Shown here: positions 1 through 11,491 of the stretch, in pieces
Position numbering within the stretch: the stretch's first letter is position 1
Layout of the letters: each line of letters opens with the position of its first letter
Assembly: GCA_022316685.1 (NCBI GenBank)
Contig: JAKJHU010001406.1
Coordinates: 1 to 64,000, forward strand
Origin: Progne subis subis
Lineage: Eukaryota > Chordata > Aves > Passeriformes > Hirundinidae
DNA length: 64,000 bases
Direction: 5' to 3'
Made by a program: the position numbers and the translations under genes
Notes under the pieces: generated by a model
Told to the model about the DNA's origin: nothing
Databases searched by the model: none
The model's input: only the letters and a program-made list of their open reading frames with translations

Positions 1-976
1 TGTGAGCTGTCTAACTTCAAACATTGCAAACCTTCTGCCAAGTTGCAGAGGGGCTCTCCACTAAAATGTCACTGCCAGGCACCTAAGTCTATCCTGTTGA
101 AACATCAAACATCTATTGGTAAGGAAAAAAACTGTTGTCATAGTCTCTCTTCCCTTTTCCCTCTTACTTTCCTCTGATTTTTGTTTAGAGCTGGTTGTCA
201 TACAAAGAGGTCTGGCTGAAACAGTTTTTACAATAACTCTCAAATGGGACTGACAAACAGCATCAGTGCAGAATTTGATCTAGACAAACCTTCCTTTATG
301 CAATAGTAGGGCATGAAACATTAAATGAAAGACTTCCAGGAGACTGCTTCCGTGTTCTTATAACTCTCCAGCATAACTTACAAGGATGAGACAGCACAGA
401 TTTATGCCTATAAATGAGCTATTGTCGAGAAAGCCCCAAGCATATTGAGCTATGACTTGCTGAATAGTCCAGATAAAGAGGAGTTCTAAGAGGACGCTCT
501 AAAATTATAGCCATAATAAATAAATGTTCATGATGAACTCACATAAAAAAGGTTTTGTATGTTACACCACATTTTTAGAATCTTGGTGTATAAATAACAG
601 ATCAAATACTTAAAGTAGTTATACTATTCAATCTGCCCAAATCCAAGTCATAAAGGTCAACCTTGTAAGCTTTTTCTGTGTAAAAAAAGAAAGCAGGGAT
701 AAAATTGAAAGATATATTAATTAAAGATGATACAGCAACCCCAGAAATTAGGTGGTCAGCCAGTATCAATATGCTTCTCATTTTAACGTAATATATTAAG
801 ATCTAAGATCAAACAGGAATGAAATAATAATGAAGACTAAACTCAGATGCTTCACTTCCTTTTGTAGAATCAGATTAAGTCCTTTATAGACAGATCTACA
901 GATACGTATAAATTTTAGGCAAAAAAAAAGTATTCTCAAAAACACAGTAGCTAATACAACATACACAAAAGCTAAG

Positions 977-1050
977 TTCTTTTTTTGTTTGTTTTGTTTT
1001 GTTTTGGTATGGTTTGTTTTGTTTTGTTTTTTTTTTTTTTTTTTTTTTTG
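977..1050. repeat. T-rich low-complexity tract
   Basis: A run of TTTTG-type units passes into about 27 consecutive T. On the opposite strand it reads as an A-rich tail, but no retrotransposed body is recognisable beside it. Confidence 0.85.
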
Positions 1051-4000
1051 TGTGCTATCACCAGTTTAGGCAGGTACAAACATATGTTTAGGGTAAAAAA
1101 CATGTTTATAAGTTCTGTACTGCTAAAATGTTCATAAGGTAAAGGTCAAAGAATATTTCATTCCCTGCTGAGCAAATGGTCAGGAAGCACATTTGTCTGC
1201 ATTTCCTGTCATAACAGGAAGAGTGTAACTTCTTCCTCTCCACAATGGCTTCAGTTCTGCTTCCCACCTCCAGCTTTCTCCCCCAGGGCTTTCTAAACCA
1301 TTCCTTGCAAGACAGCAAGACTGTGCCTGTGTCTGGACTATTTTCCAGCTCTGCTGTGTTGGCAGATGCCTCATTCATTACTGCACTCTCTTTACTTAGG
1401 CTTCTTGCTCACACTTCAAATTAAAAGTATTTTGACCTAAATATTTACCTTATGATAATTCACTCTAAATTATGCTCAGAACTTCAGCTTGTAATACAAA
1501 TACATTTAACCTTAAAATATTGCATTCAAGAAATTCATGGTTCATTTCAGTAGCTCTGTTAAAGTTTTACTTCTCAGGTAGTCTGGAATAACATGAAAAG
1601 TGTTGCCAGAATTGTACATATCTCCACAAATTAGGAGTCTTGAAAATTTGGGGTGCAGCTCTTTTCTTGCAGAAACCTAACTTTACCTCTGAAAAACCAA
1701 GGCCAATGTCTAATTTTAATGCTATATTTCAAGTATATACCTGTATGCAATTTAATATAAGCAATTAATGAAATATACAAAAGATAAAAAGTGTGATGTT
1801 TAAGACAAAGATTAATTGAACAAAAAATTTGCTTAGGTGAGTAGTCAAGCAGTTTTCATGTGAAAATATTTGCCTGGGGGCAGGTAGGGAAATTTCATGT
1901 CTTGGATAAAATGAAGATGCTCCATGAAGGAATAATGAAAATATAAGTAAATAGGTGGAAAAAAAGTTTTTTTTCTATCTTGTGCTCAAGTTAGAATTAC
2001 TATTCAAGGTTCTTCACTCTTTCTACATGGAAGCTTCTGATTCAGACAATTGTCTCTTACCCTTTCTTTTTAAACAGAGCTGAAACACAGACAAAAATAC
2101 ATACATGAGGCTGAAATTAATTTTGAAACTAGCAGCATTATGTATCAAAGTCAGTAGAACAAATCTAGGTCCTCCTGCAAATGGTCATTTCCTTCCAGGA
2201 TATTCTTCCCCTTCCCCATAACCTCACTTTAATATCTGCTTTGATTTGTTCTCTATTGAGCTGATAACTCACTAATTCTCATCTTACAGCTTTACAGATT
2301 TTCTGAAATTAGAGAATGGTAAAAAGCCTGGGAATAAAAAAGTTAAACAGCAAGTGTTTGTTACTGTCATATCCTACAGATTTACACAGATATGATGCTT
2401 TAAAAAGGGTGTCTCAATGTTAAACACCTTAATTTTGAAGTGTACGCTTACTACAGTATTTAATAATAATTTAGCCCCTGGCAGCTCATTAGAAATTGAA
2501 AGAAATGAACACTGTGCAAAATCATTAAATATGACAAACTCAGTTATAATTGTGACTTTTCAGAAGCAGGAAAAAATGCAAAACTAATGAGCAAGAAAAT
2601 CACAGGGACAAAAAATGGTGCATCACCCTGTAAGGCTTCATATTTCCTAATACTAATTAGGAAAAAAAAAAGAGGATTAAATGAAATAGAGTGTTCCAGA
2701 CCTAACACCAGAAAATCATTGGGTCAATACACCCTCATTCCTGGGTCAATGTGCCTCTGGATTTGGCTCACGGACCATGGATTTAACGAGATATTTTGTG
2801 AGGTACCTTGTATAATAGTAAAACAATATAACTTATGCCATCACACCTATTTATTTTAGGTCTGGAAAGCCCTGTCCAAATAGCTGCAAAAAGTTTCAGA
2901 TGGTAGCCATCTAAAGCAGACTACAAAAGGCTATCATAAAAACTAACAAAATATTTCACACTTATAAAGAAACCAGAAGAAATACAAGGACTTTTCTAAG
3001 ACAGAGGAATGCAATTTTTCCTTCATGTGTTGACCATTGCAAAGGTAGCTGAATTATTTCTTTCAATTAATAAAACACATGAAAATAAAGTCCACATATT
3101 TTTTCCAAGTGACCTCCCTCTTTTTCTTTTTTTAATCAGCCTAGAAATGTTACCAGAATCCTTCTCCATTCTACTCAGTTGAAATTCTGCAGAAAGAACT
3201 TGGAGCAGTCAGGAACTTGTAGCATCGGATATCAATGCTAATATTTTTGGCTACTGACTCTGCTAATGGTGCGACTAATATCATGTAAGCAGTCACAATC
3301 TATTTGAATGGTCAAATTGGTTGGCAACAAGGTTAGCAGAACCTTGCTGAGCCTGAACAATATTACCAGGGATTCATTCCACTTTTATGAAGACTATATT
3401 ATTCAAGAATTATCACTAGAATAAAAAGAAAATATTTGGTCACATTGTCTGCTTGAGAGTTTTTATTTCCATTTAATGCTAAGGTGGCAACCAAACTACA
3501 CAAAATACATGAACATTTAATCTAGGCCTGGCAGTTATTCATCCTCCTTCTACATGTGTCAAAAAAACAGGGAAAGGAAATTTTTCAGATAGTCTTCTCT
3601 GAAACTTTTCCAACCAAAGAAAATTCATGATCATCCATAGAGTCAAACATTCTTGCCATCTTTGGCATTACAAGGTATTAATGAAGACTAGAAAAATATA
3701 GCAAACTTGCAGCCCACAAGAAACAACATTGAATTAATGACTCCCAGTTAAAATACTGAATTCTGCACTCACTAAAGTCAATGTGAGAACTCTTAAGCAG
3801 TCCAGGGTAAAAGACTAGACCTCTAATGACTGAGTTGCAGTAGTTTTCCTTTATCCCCAGAAGTCAAAGCTTAAAATAATTTTTGGGAAAGCACAAGTTG
3901 TATCCTCAAATTACACATTACTGTGAGATTTGTAGCCATAAATATGACTCTGGATCATTTAAAAAAGCTTACGTTTATTGCCAGTATGGTCACTAAAGTA

Positions 4001-4399
4001 CACAAATCCGACCAACTAGACTTGCTCAGAAAAAAATTATCTTGAAGAGAGATCAACTCTATTTTTGTCCTTCCCAATCCACTCATACAAGCACTTTGAA
4101 GAACAGGGGAGTTTCTACTATAGCAGATAGTAGTGTGGAAGAAAACAGCCATTTCACAGAGAGAACAAGTACACCATTTAATGGCTGACATAGAGGAGGC
4201 TGGGAAAGTGATGGAAAAGCAAGGACAAGAATTTTGCTCCCTGGGCCTTGTAACAACTGAAACCCATTTGCAAATATTCTGCTTTCCAAATAGATTACCT
4301 TTGTATTGGGAGAGGAGACAGAATAATAAAACTACTGCTATAGCTCCTCATTTGATATGTGTTCCACATATTTTTACCTGCCTATGCCATGCAGCAGGA

Positions 4400-4430
4400 G
4401 GATTTATGAAGGATTTATGAAGGATTTATG
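4400..4430. repeat. 11-bp tandem repeat, 2.8 copies
   Basis: The unit GGATTTATGAA is repeated at 4400, 4411 and 4422, the last copy lacking its final two bases. It is a short local duplication with no evident function. Confidence 0.9.
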
Positions 4431-4710
4431 TGCTTGAGAATAGCTGAGGATGCACCATCCAGGTATATCATATCTAACATATCTTGTATTGGGAAACCAC
4501 ACTGTGTTTGAATGTAAGCAACAATAAAGCAGTTTCTAGTCAAACAACTTGCTGCTGTTCTTGCAAATGTTATTTGGTGAGGTATAAAGCAAATATCTCC
4601 ATCTGTAAATGGAGCTACATATAGGCTTTGTGGAACTGTGCTTGAGCTGGTGTCTTAGCTTCACTAATCAAAAACTTTTAACCATTTTTCTTCTGCTGCA
4701 ACCTTTAATA

Positions 4711-4850
4711 TTTTTATATATTGTGTATATATAGTATATATAGTGTGTGTATATATACACACACACACACAAATATATATTTTATTTATTGTATGTATAT
4801 TTGAATGTATATATATTTGATTGTATATATATGTGCAATCAAATAAGAAG
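4711..4850. repeat. TA / TG / CA microsatellite cluster
   Basis: Alternating TATATA, GTGTGTGTA and (CA)n blocks, the clearest at about 4743-4772, form a compound dinucleotide microsatellite. The open frame across it on the minus strand is an artefact of the repeat. Confidence 0.85.
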
Positions 4851-5315
4851 ACAATATAAGAATATAAACAAGGTAATATTTTAAGATTACTGGAAGTGTG
4901 CAACAAATAAACTGATGCTGCTATGCTCAAGCAGCAATACCTCATAATATTTTAAGAACTGGTGAGGTTTGTGAAAGAGTACATTTCATATAAATGGTTA
5001 AAACAACAATCAGCTGTTATGAAAAATACAGTTGTATTTAATCACATATATTACTACAATTAAATAGCCTTATCCCACAGTCCAATGAAACAATGAAATT
5101 CTTTTCATTTGCTTCATTAAGCTTTAAATTAGGGCACTAATTCCAAGATAAAGTCAGTAGAAATACTTTAAAATTTTTCTTTAATATTTTAGTAGAAATA
5201 GGAAAAGTAGAAAGAAGCAGAATCAAGTCAGTTTTACAATATGGAAAGTAAAATAATGTCAGTCTACACCTCCAGCCTCACAGTGGCTAAGCTACACTAG
5301 CAAACATTGAATTGG

Positions 5316-5686
5316 GATTGTTCAGCCTGGAAAAGAGAAACTGGGACTTAACTACAGGCTTCCAGTACCTGAAGGGAGTGGAGTCTACTAGAAAGATGTA
5401 GGGGGACTTTTTACAAGGGCATGGAGTGACAGGATGGGGGGGAAGGTATTTAAGCTGTCAGAAAGTAGGTTTAGATTAGGCATTGGGAAGAAATTCTTTA
5501 CTGTAGGGGTAGTGAAGCACAGGTACAGGTTGACCAGAGAAGCTGCGGCTGCCCTGTTCCTTAGAAGTGTTTGCGGTCAGGCTTTGAGCAACCTGGTCTT
5601 TTGGAAGGTGACTCTGCTCACGGCAGTGGAGTTGGAACTAGGTTTCTTCCTTCCCAAGCCATTCTGCAGTTCTATGAGTCTAAGAA
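5316..5686 (+). mobile_element. CR1 LINE, 3'-end fragment
   Basis: The block follows the familiar 3' end of chicken-repeat-1 retrotransposons. It opens with TTCAGCCTGGAAAAGAGAAA, continues through 'TACCTGAAGGGAGTGGAG', 'GGGAAGAAATTCTTTACTG' and 'GAGCAACCTGGTC', and closes with the 'CCTTCCCAAGCCATTCTG..TCTATGAGTCTAAG' tail. CR1 elements are nearly always 5'-truncated and end in short 8-bp repeats rather than poly(A), which fits here. Only the end of the second ORF and the 3' UTR could be present. Small internal deletions and many substitutions mark it as an old, inactive copy. It is compared with memory of the family, not aligned. Confidence 0.88.
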
Positions 5687-7872
5687 ATGCTAGTGAGACA
5701 AACTCTTTTTGCTAACACTACAGCTGTTAGGATTCTAGGGTTACAGTTTTATTCATAATTATTAGTTCTGAAAGCTGGTTCTGGAATTCTTGAAACTCTA
5801 CTGTGAATGATTTGAAGACTAGCTGTCTTTTTTTTTTTTTAATATATTTAACCACTTTAAAGATTTTTTTGACAAAACTGGGGCTAAAATCTCTGTAAAT
5901 ACTGTATTTGAGCAAGCAAGTTGAGATTGAAGCTGTTGTTTCAACTAATGTTATGAATGACAATATTTTGTGGTATCATTTACAAAATAATTCAGGCTAC
6001 CTTCAAAAAGAAATCATTGTAGCATGGGCAAGTTTCAAACTACTACTGACTGAATATTTAATAATCAATTCAATATTTCAAATCCAATTTCAACTCCAAG
6101 CTATAAGACAATTAAAATAAATATGATTATATTTCTGTATTGTTAGAATTATTTCTTTTTAGCTTGTCTCACAAGAGCAGGCAATTCTTGTTGCCTGTTC
6201 TTGTGAGACAAGCTAAAAAGTAATAATAAGAGTAAAAAACTAAACAGTAGTAAAACTACTAACACTACAAAATTTAAAAATTCTTATAAAGCATATTTAA
6301 GGACTATAATTTGTTATTATGCTTATGCCAAGTTTCTTTATGGCTTTATAAAATCCTCCATGACTAACAGCTTCTTAAAAAAATCCTTGAATATACCAAA
6401 AAATTATAGTAGTACTACTATATTAATAGTAACCCAGTATCAAGTTATTAAAAATAATTTACTGAAGATTATTCCTAAATTGCAGCCAGGTGTATGAAAA
6501 TAATTATATGGAGAGATTCCCTCCATTGTGGATCTCCAGTTTCAACAAAAAGTGCACATCCATTCATTCACATCAAATGAAAACAGCACAATTTTCGTCA
6601 ATATTATTTGAAGAGATCAATTGTTGAATTTTATTTTTGTGAAATTTATGATCATATTTTAACTAGCAGAGATAGTGTTGATAATATGTGACAACTCCCT
6701 AGCCATTTTATTTAAACCAGAGTTAAAAATTAGTAAGTCTGTCTAGTTGGACCTATTTAGCTAATATTTAGCCTTAGCTAAATACAGATGGTCACTTGGT
6801 TTTATAACTACAACATGCTAGTATTATTGTATGTGGTCTTTAGAATGACTTAGGCTACTCAAATTCTTAAAATTCAGACAGGAAAAGAGGATACTTTTAT
6901 ATGAAGCAGTGTCTTTTTTATATGAAGGAGATGAAAGTAAAGACACTGCAAATGTGAAGGAGCACAAATAATTGTGATGTCTGAATTTAAATGAAAGTGC
7001 TCATATTATAATAACTCGTAATAGTTCACAAAATATGATACTAAAAACCTGTGTCCTGTAGAAACTCACAGGTGTGCTTAATCATATATATTCCAGACTG
7101 AAGTTAAAGCCAAGTAAGTAGAGCACACACAGCAGTCTTTATAGAATCAAGTTCTCAAGTAATAACTTTCTAATCTGTGTATGTTACTGACCTTGAAAAC
7201 ACTGTGTATGAGATTTCAGGTTGTTTACAAAAATATTTTTTCTTTGATAGTCTAAAATGCATTGTGTATATGTATACATATATGTTTGTATATGCACAGG
7301 TACACAAACTTATCAACTTTTTAATAATAAGTCACCTTTTAAACACAATCTGATGCTTAAGTCAGGTATTTTCACAACTCACCTGTCTGTTACGTTCATC
7401 CATAATCCTTGTAATCTGAATCTTTTTTCTCCCCATAGTCCCCGTTTTTTTTTCTCTCCTTCTTCCTTAAAATTACGTATTTTTCCCTTCTCTTTTATTC
7501 CTCTTTCCTGTTTCCTCAAAACAAACCTCCTTCTTCAGCACTTGCACTACTCAGTTCACAGTCCCCTGCATCCGTTCCTGCTGAACACAGAAAGGAAAAT
7601 CAAATGTTACTACGAAATTGATAACCAGATGGAAGTAATTATATGGAGCTGACCAAGCATCCTCATTATAATTTAGTGTACAAGTAGATTTTAATGAAAA
7701 TTTACTACACCTATAAAACAAGTAATGCATGGAGAAAAAAAAAAATATTCAAAGGCTTATTTTTATGAAAGAAAACACCAAACACAAATATATCAAGAAA
7801 TAAAGAAAAAGTACAGATTTTGAAAATGCTAATGGAATTAAGTGTCTCTAATTTTAAATATCACTCAGTGTC
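5687..7872. other. AT-rich non-coding DNA with one long hairpin
   Basis: No exon-like frame is visible. The notable item is the inverted repeat at 6148-6227, listed separately. A pyrimidine-rich stretch at about 7420-7560 (C/T runs) gives a spurious open frame rich in Ser, Phe and Pro. The right edge abuts the provirus LTR. Confidence 0.6.
6148..6227. repeat. Near-perfect inverted repeat / hairpin
   Basis: Arms 6155-6184 and 6191-6220 are 30 bp each with one mismatch (G versus A, tolerated as G:U in RNA) around a 6-nt loop (TTCTTG). The pairing extends outward by six more base pairs after one mismatch, giving 37-bp arms. The outer edges are AT-rich. It is either a recent inverted duplication by template switching or a hairpin-RNA source. 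The short loop and bulge-free stem are unlike a typical microRNA precursor. Confidence 0.95.
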
Positions 7873-8530
7873 TGTCCGGGTTTAGGGACAAATTTGGGAG
7901 AAAACCCCTGAATAAGATCCCTCTGGGAAGCAAACCAAGTGGCCCCTCCCTCCAACCAGTCCGGTAAAAAACTTCTTTGGAGAAAAGTGGAAAAAACTAT
8001 TTTACTTAACAAACAAAGTGCACACAAGTATAAAGAATGAATAATATGAAACAATAAAACCTCTCTTTCTGGAGTGAGATGGCAAATTGAGAAAGTTCTT
8101 GCCGTGGGTGGAGCTCGGCTCTCTCTCAGTCTCTCCTCAGTCCCAGTCCCTCCGGCACTGCTGGAAAATGCCGAGCTCCAGGCCCTGGTGGGCCGCAGGT
8201 GCAGCCCCCAGTGCTCCCCTGGGTTTTCAGTCCAGAGCAGGTTTAAACAGTTCCAAGAAAAAGGAAAAAAAAAAACCAGTCCAGGGAACTTCTCTGCCCT
8301 AGCTAGCTGAAACTAACTAAAAGCAAAAAGATCTCTATCCTGCAGTCTCTCCAAGCCTCTGCTGAACACCCCGTCCAGAGAAGAATGTGCAGGAGTCAGG
8401 CAGTTTTCTCAAAACAAACTCCGCGCTTCTCCTTGCTCTTAGAACCAGTCTTAAAGGCACAGGACTCAATATACAGCACAAACAGAACAGACGATTGGGG
8501 ATACAAGCATCATAAAGTTACTCTACCTTA
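7873..8530 (-). repeat. 3' LTR of the ERVL-like provirus
   Basis: The 658-bp partner of 13733-14371 starts TGTCCGGG on the plus strand. It runs parallel to the other LTR up to about 8525, where its inner edge reads ACCTTA instead of AGGACA, so the expected terminal inversion is lost there. On the minus strand an AGTAAA hexamer (8001-8006), a variant polyadenylation signal, is present. The canonical AATAAA was not seen on that strand. Confidence 0.92.
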
Positions 8531-8704
8531 TCCCCATATTGTCAATTTACCAAAACTAATATATATACTCTAGCTCTACACACACGTACATCTATATAAA
8601 AACAATATGCAATATACAGCTACATACAGTGGCAGTACCACTCAGCATACAGTGATAATTACACACAGTTCTCACCCAACAATCAAATCTCCCTGGGGTA
8701 CACA
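8531..8704 (-). other. Provirus 3' untranslated segment with candidate polypurine tract
   Basis: Between integrase and the 3' LTR there are only about 174 bp of AT-rich sequence with scattered CA/TA steps. Beside the LTR the minus strand reads ATGGGGATAAGG (about 8526-8537), a purine-rich stretch in the place of the plus-strand primer. There is no room for env or accessory genes. Confidence 0.55.
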
Positions 8705-9330
8705 TCATGTGGTTCCATCTTTCTGCATTACCCGCCATATGCAGCCTGGTCCCTGAGCAAAGACAATCCCATGGATGGGTTTGTCTGTGTTTGAAGCAGA
8801 ATTAATCCAAACTGTCTTCCCTAACAGACCTCTGACATGTACTACTGGGACTTTCTCTCCGTCTACTGTATGTAGGGGCTCAGACTGGGCAGGGCCTGCT
8901 CGGTTGGTGGAACCTCGAGTGTTAACTAACCAGGTGGCCTTTGCTACATGCTGCTCCCAATTTTTGAATGATCCCCCACCCAGTGCTTTCAGGGTGGTTT
9001 TTAGCAGTCCATTGTATCTTTCCACTTTCCCTGAAGCTGGTGCATGATAGGGGATATGGTACACCCACTCAATGCCATGTTCCCTAGCCCAGTTGTTGGT
9101 GAGGCTGTTCTTGAAATGAGTTCCATTGTCTGACTCAATCCTCTCAGGGGTACCATGCCTCCAAAGAACTTGTTTTTCAAGGCCTAGAATGGTGTTATGG
9201 GCAGTAGCATGAGGCACAGGGTAGGTCTCCAGCCATCCTGTGGTGGCCTCTACCATTGTAACTACATAGTGCTTACCTTGACGTGTCTGGGACAGTGTAA
9301 TATAATCAATCTGCCAGGCTTCCCCATATT
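8705..9330 (-). pseudogene. pol: Integrase core and C-terminal domain (pol)
   Basis: An ATG at 9256 opens 183 codons, but the core begins further upstream in the same frame. The first catalytic Asp lies in an IDYI stretch at about 9305-9315, overlapped by the end of the RNase H frame. From 9256, D43 (ESDNGTHF) and E79 (GKVERYNG) give the D-35-E spacing of retroviral integrases. WxxxV-like residues near the end (IHGIVFAQGPGCIWRVMQ) resemble the small C-terminal DNA-binding domain. The frame stops at 8705, about 175 bp before the 3' LTR, so no env gene fits. Integrase joins the viral DNA to the host chromosome. The three catalytic acids appear kept, yet the frameshift upstream separates the core from its zinc domain. 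Confidence 0.88.
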
Positions 9331-10521
9331 TATACTTGGACCATCGCTGCTATACCATAGGGGCTTCACCCGTTTGGCCTGCTTGATCACAGCACATGTC
9401 TCACAGTCATGAATAACCTGAGAAATACTGTCCATGGTTAGATCCACCCCTTGATCTTGTGCCCACTTATAGGTGGCATCTCTACCCTGATGACCTGAGG
9501 CATCATGGGCCCATCGAGCTAGGAACAACTCTCCCTTGTGTTGCCAATCTAAGTCTATCTTTGACACCTTTATCTTTGCAGCTTGATCCACCTGCTCGTT
9601 GTTTCGGTGTTCCTCATTAGCCCGACTCTTGGGGACATGGGCATCTGCATGACGGACTTTGACAGGTAGCTTCTCTACCCGAGTGGCAATGTCCTTCCAC
9701 TCATCAGCAGCCCAAACTGGTTTTCCCCTACACTGCCAATTGGCCTTTTTCCACTTCTTCAGCCAACCCCACAGAGCATTGGCTACCATCCACGAATCAG
9801 TGCAGAGGTAGAGCTTTGGCCACTTCTCTCTTTCAGCAACGTCCAGGGCCAGTTGAACAGCTTTGAGCTCAGCGAGTTGACTTGACCCACCTCCTTCAGT
9901 GGCTTGTGCAACCTGTCGTGTGGGACTCCATACAGCTGCTTTCCACTTTCGTTTCATCCAAATGATGTGGCAGGAATCGTCAGTGAAAAGAATGTAGCAT
10001 GTTTCTTCTGCTGCCAATTGGTTGTATGGTGGACCCTCTTCTGCACGTGTCACTTGTTCCTGCTCCTCTTCATCCATGAGACCAAAGTTTTCACCTTCTG
10101 GCCAGTTTGTAATTATTTCCAAAATCCCAGGGCGATTCGGGTTTCCAATATGGGCACGCTGTGTAATGAGGGCAATCCATTTGCTCCATGTGGCATCGGT
10201 TGCGTGATGGGTAGAGGGAACTTCTGCTTTAAACATCCACCCCAGCACCGGTAGTCGAGGTGCCAGCAGGAGTTGTGCTTCTGTGCCAATCACCTCTGAG
10301 GCAGCTTGAACTCCTTCGTAGGCGGCCAAGATTTCCTTCTCTGTTGGAGTGTAGTTGACTTCAGATCCTCTGTAGCTTCGGCTCCAGAATCCCAGTGGTC
10401 GGCCCCGAGTCTCCCCAGGCACCTTCTGCCAAAGGCTCCAGGACAGGCCATTGTTCCCGGCTGCTGAGTAGAGCACGTTCTTCACATCTGGTTCCGTCCT
10501 GACTGGGCCAAGGGTTACCAC
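9262..10521 (-). pseudogene. pol: pol: RNase H plus integrase zinc-binding domain
   Basis: This is the longest intact stretch of pol (419 codons), entered in frame with no real start codon. Residues about 20-75 are the RT connection (GRPLGFWSRSY, YTPTEKEILA). RNase H spans about 175-315. Catalytic acids are D181, E218 (QLAELKA), D242 (LCTDSWMV) and D312 (EQVDQAA), with the HADAHVP motif at 291-297. The usual TDGS is TDDS here. The integrase HHCC zinc-binding motif follows at H339, H344, C373 and C376. The frame then slips near 9350, and the last about 30 residues are out of frame with the integrase core. RNase H degrades the RNA of the RNA-DNA hybrid; the HHCC domain helps integrase assembly. 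Confidence 0.9.
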
Positions 10522-11291
10522 ATGAGCGATCTCCTGCTTGATCTGGGCAAAGGCTTGTTGCTGTTCAGGGCCCCAGTGGAACTTGTTCTTCTTGTGGGTA
10601 CCCAGGTAGAGAGGCTCACAATCTGTCTGTAATCAGGAATGTGCATCCTCCAGAAACCTATGGCACCTAGGAAAGTTTGTGTTTCATTTTTGTTGGTTGG
10701 TGGAGACATCGCTGTGATCTTGTTGATGACTTCAGTGGGAATCTGATGCCTTCCATCTTGCCACTTTACTCCTAGAAACTGGATCTCTCAAGCGGGTCCC
10801 TTAACTTTGCTCTTCTTGATAGCGAAGCCAGCCTTCAGGAGAATCTGGATGATCTCTCCTTTCTCAAACACTTCTATTGCCGTGTTCCCCCACACAATGA
10901 TGTCATCAAAGTACTGTAGATGTTCCGGGGCCTCACCCTTTTCCAGTGCAGCCTGGATCAGTCCATGGCAGATGGTGGGGCTGTGTTTCCACCGCTGGGG
11001 CAATCGGTTCCAGGTGTACTGCACGCCCCTCCAGGTGAAAGCAAACCGAAGCCTGCATTCTGCAGCCAGAGGAATGGAGAAAAATGCGTTAGCAATGTCA
11101 GTTGTGGCGTACCACTTTGCTGCCTTGGACTCCAGCTCATACTGGAGTTCCAGCATGTCTGGCACAGCAGCACTCAGTGGTGGTGTCACCTCATTCAATG
11201 CACGGTAGTCCACGGTCAATCTCCATTCTCTGTCAGATTTGTGCACAGGCCAGATGGGGCTGTTGAAGGGTGAGTGGGTTTTGCTGACCAC
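10515..11291 (-). pseudogene. pol: Reverse transcriptase domain (pol), broken
   Basis: The first open part (11291-10788, 167 codons) has the RT fingers and palm. Motifs are WRLTVDYRALNEV (residues 23-35), TTDIANAFFSIP with the first catalytic Asp (D65), LPQRW (97-101) and the YFDD box (127-130) holding the other two Asp. The family motif at 97-100 is LPQG, so Gly is replaced by Arg here. A TGA ends the frame just before EIQFLG, and the connection continues to 10515 with TFLGAIGFWR, typical of the RT thumb. Upstream, a TAA at about 11298 cuts it from the RT N-terminus. Its role was copying the genomic RNA into DNA. Too many lesions remain for activity. Confidence 0.88.
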
Positions 11292-11491
11292 CCCTTAAGT
11301 CTCCAGCTCACGGATTATCTTGTGGATGGGAACCATGGCATCTCGAGTTCTTCTGTACCGTCGGTGATGCACTGTTGAAGTGGCAATTGGCACTTGTTGC
11401 TCTTCCACCTTCAGAAGACCTACAGCAGATGGGTTCTCTGATAGTCCAGGCAAGGCATTCAACTGCTTAACATCCCCTGTCTCTACAGCTG

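Larger units (their letters stand above)
1..5315. other. AT-rich non-coding DNA, no gene seen
   Basis: The stretch is AT-rich with stops in all frames. The longest open frames are under 100 codons, low in complexity and without recognisable domains. It holds a T-rich tract (about 977-1050), an 11-bp tandem repeat (4400-4430) and a TA/TG microsatellite cluster (about 4711-4850). I see no exon, tRNA or other RNA gene. It could be intergenic or intronic. Confidence 0.6.

Noticed and set aside
4133..4420. 95-codon plus-strand frame
   Set aside because: It overlaps minus-strand frames of similar length, has no domain, and ends in the 11-bp tandem repeat.
5434..5715. 93-codon frame resembling a small protein
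   Set aside because: It lies wholly inside the CR1 3' region, mostly untranslated sequence in that family.
6148..6227. Calling the hairpin a microRNA gene
   Set aside because: The stem is almost bulge-free with a 6-nt loop, unlike usual precursors, and no expression evidence is available.
8531..8704. Possible env gene
   Set aside because: Only 174 bp separate integrase from the 3' LTR, too little for env, and ERVL-like elements normally lack one.
9904..10254. 116-codon plus-strand frame
   Set aside because: It is the antisense shadow of the minus-strand RNase H region.
10807..11273. Two plus-strand frames of 117-133 codons
   Set aside because: They are antisense shadows of reverse transcriptase.
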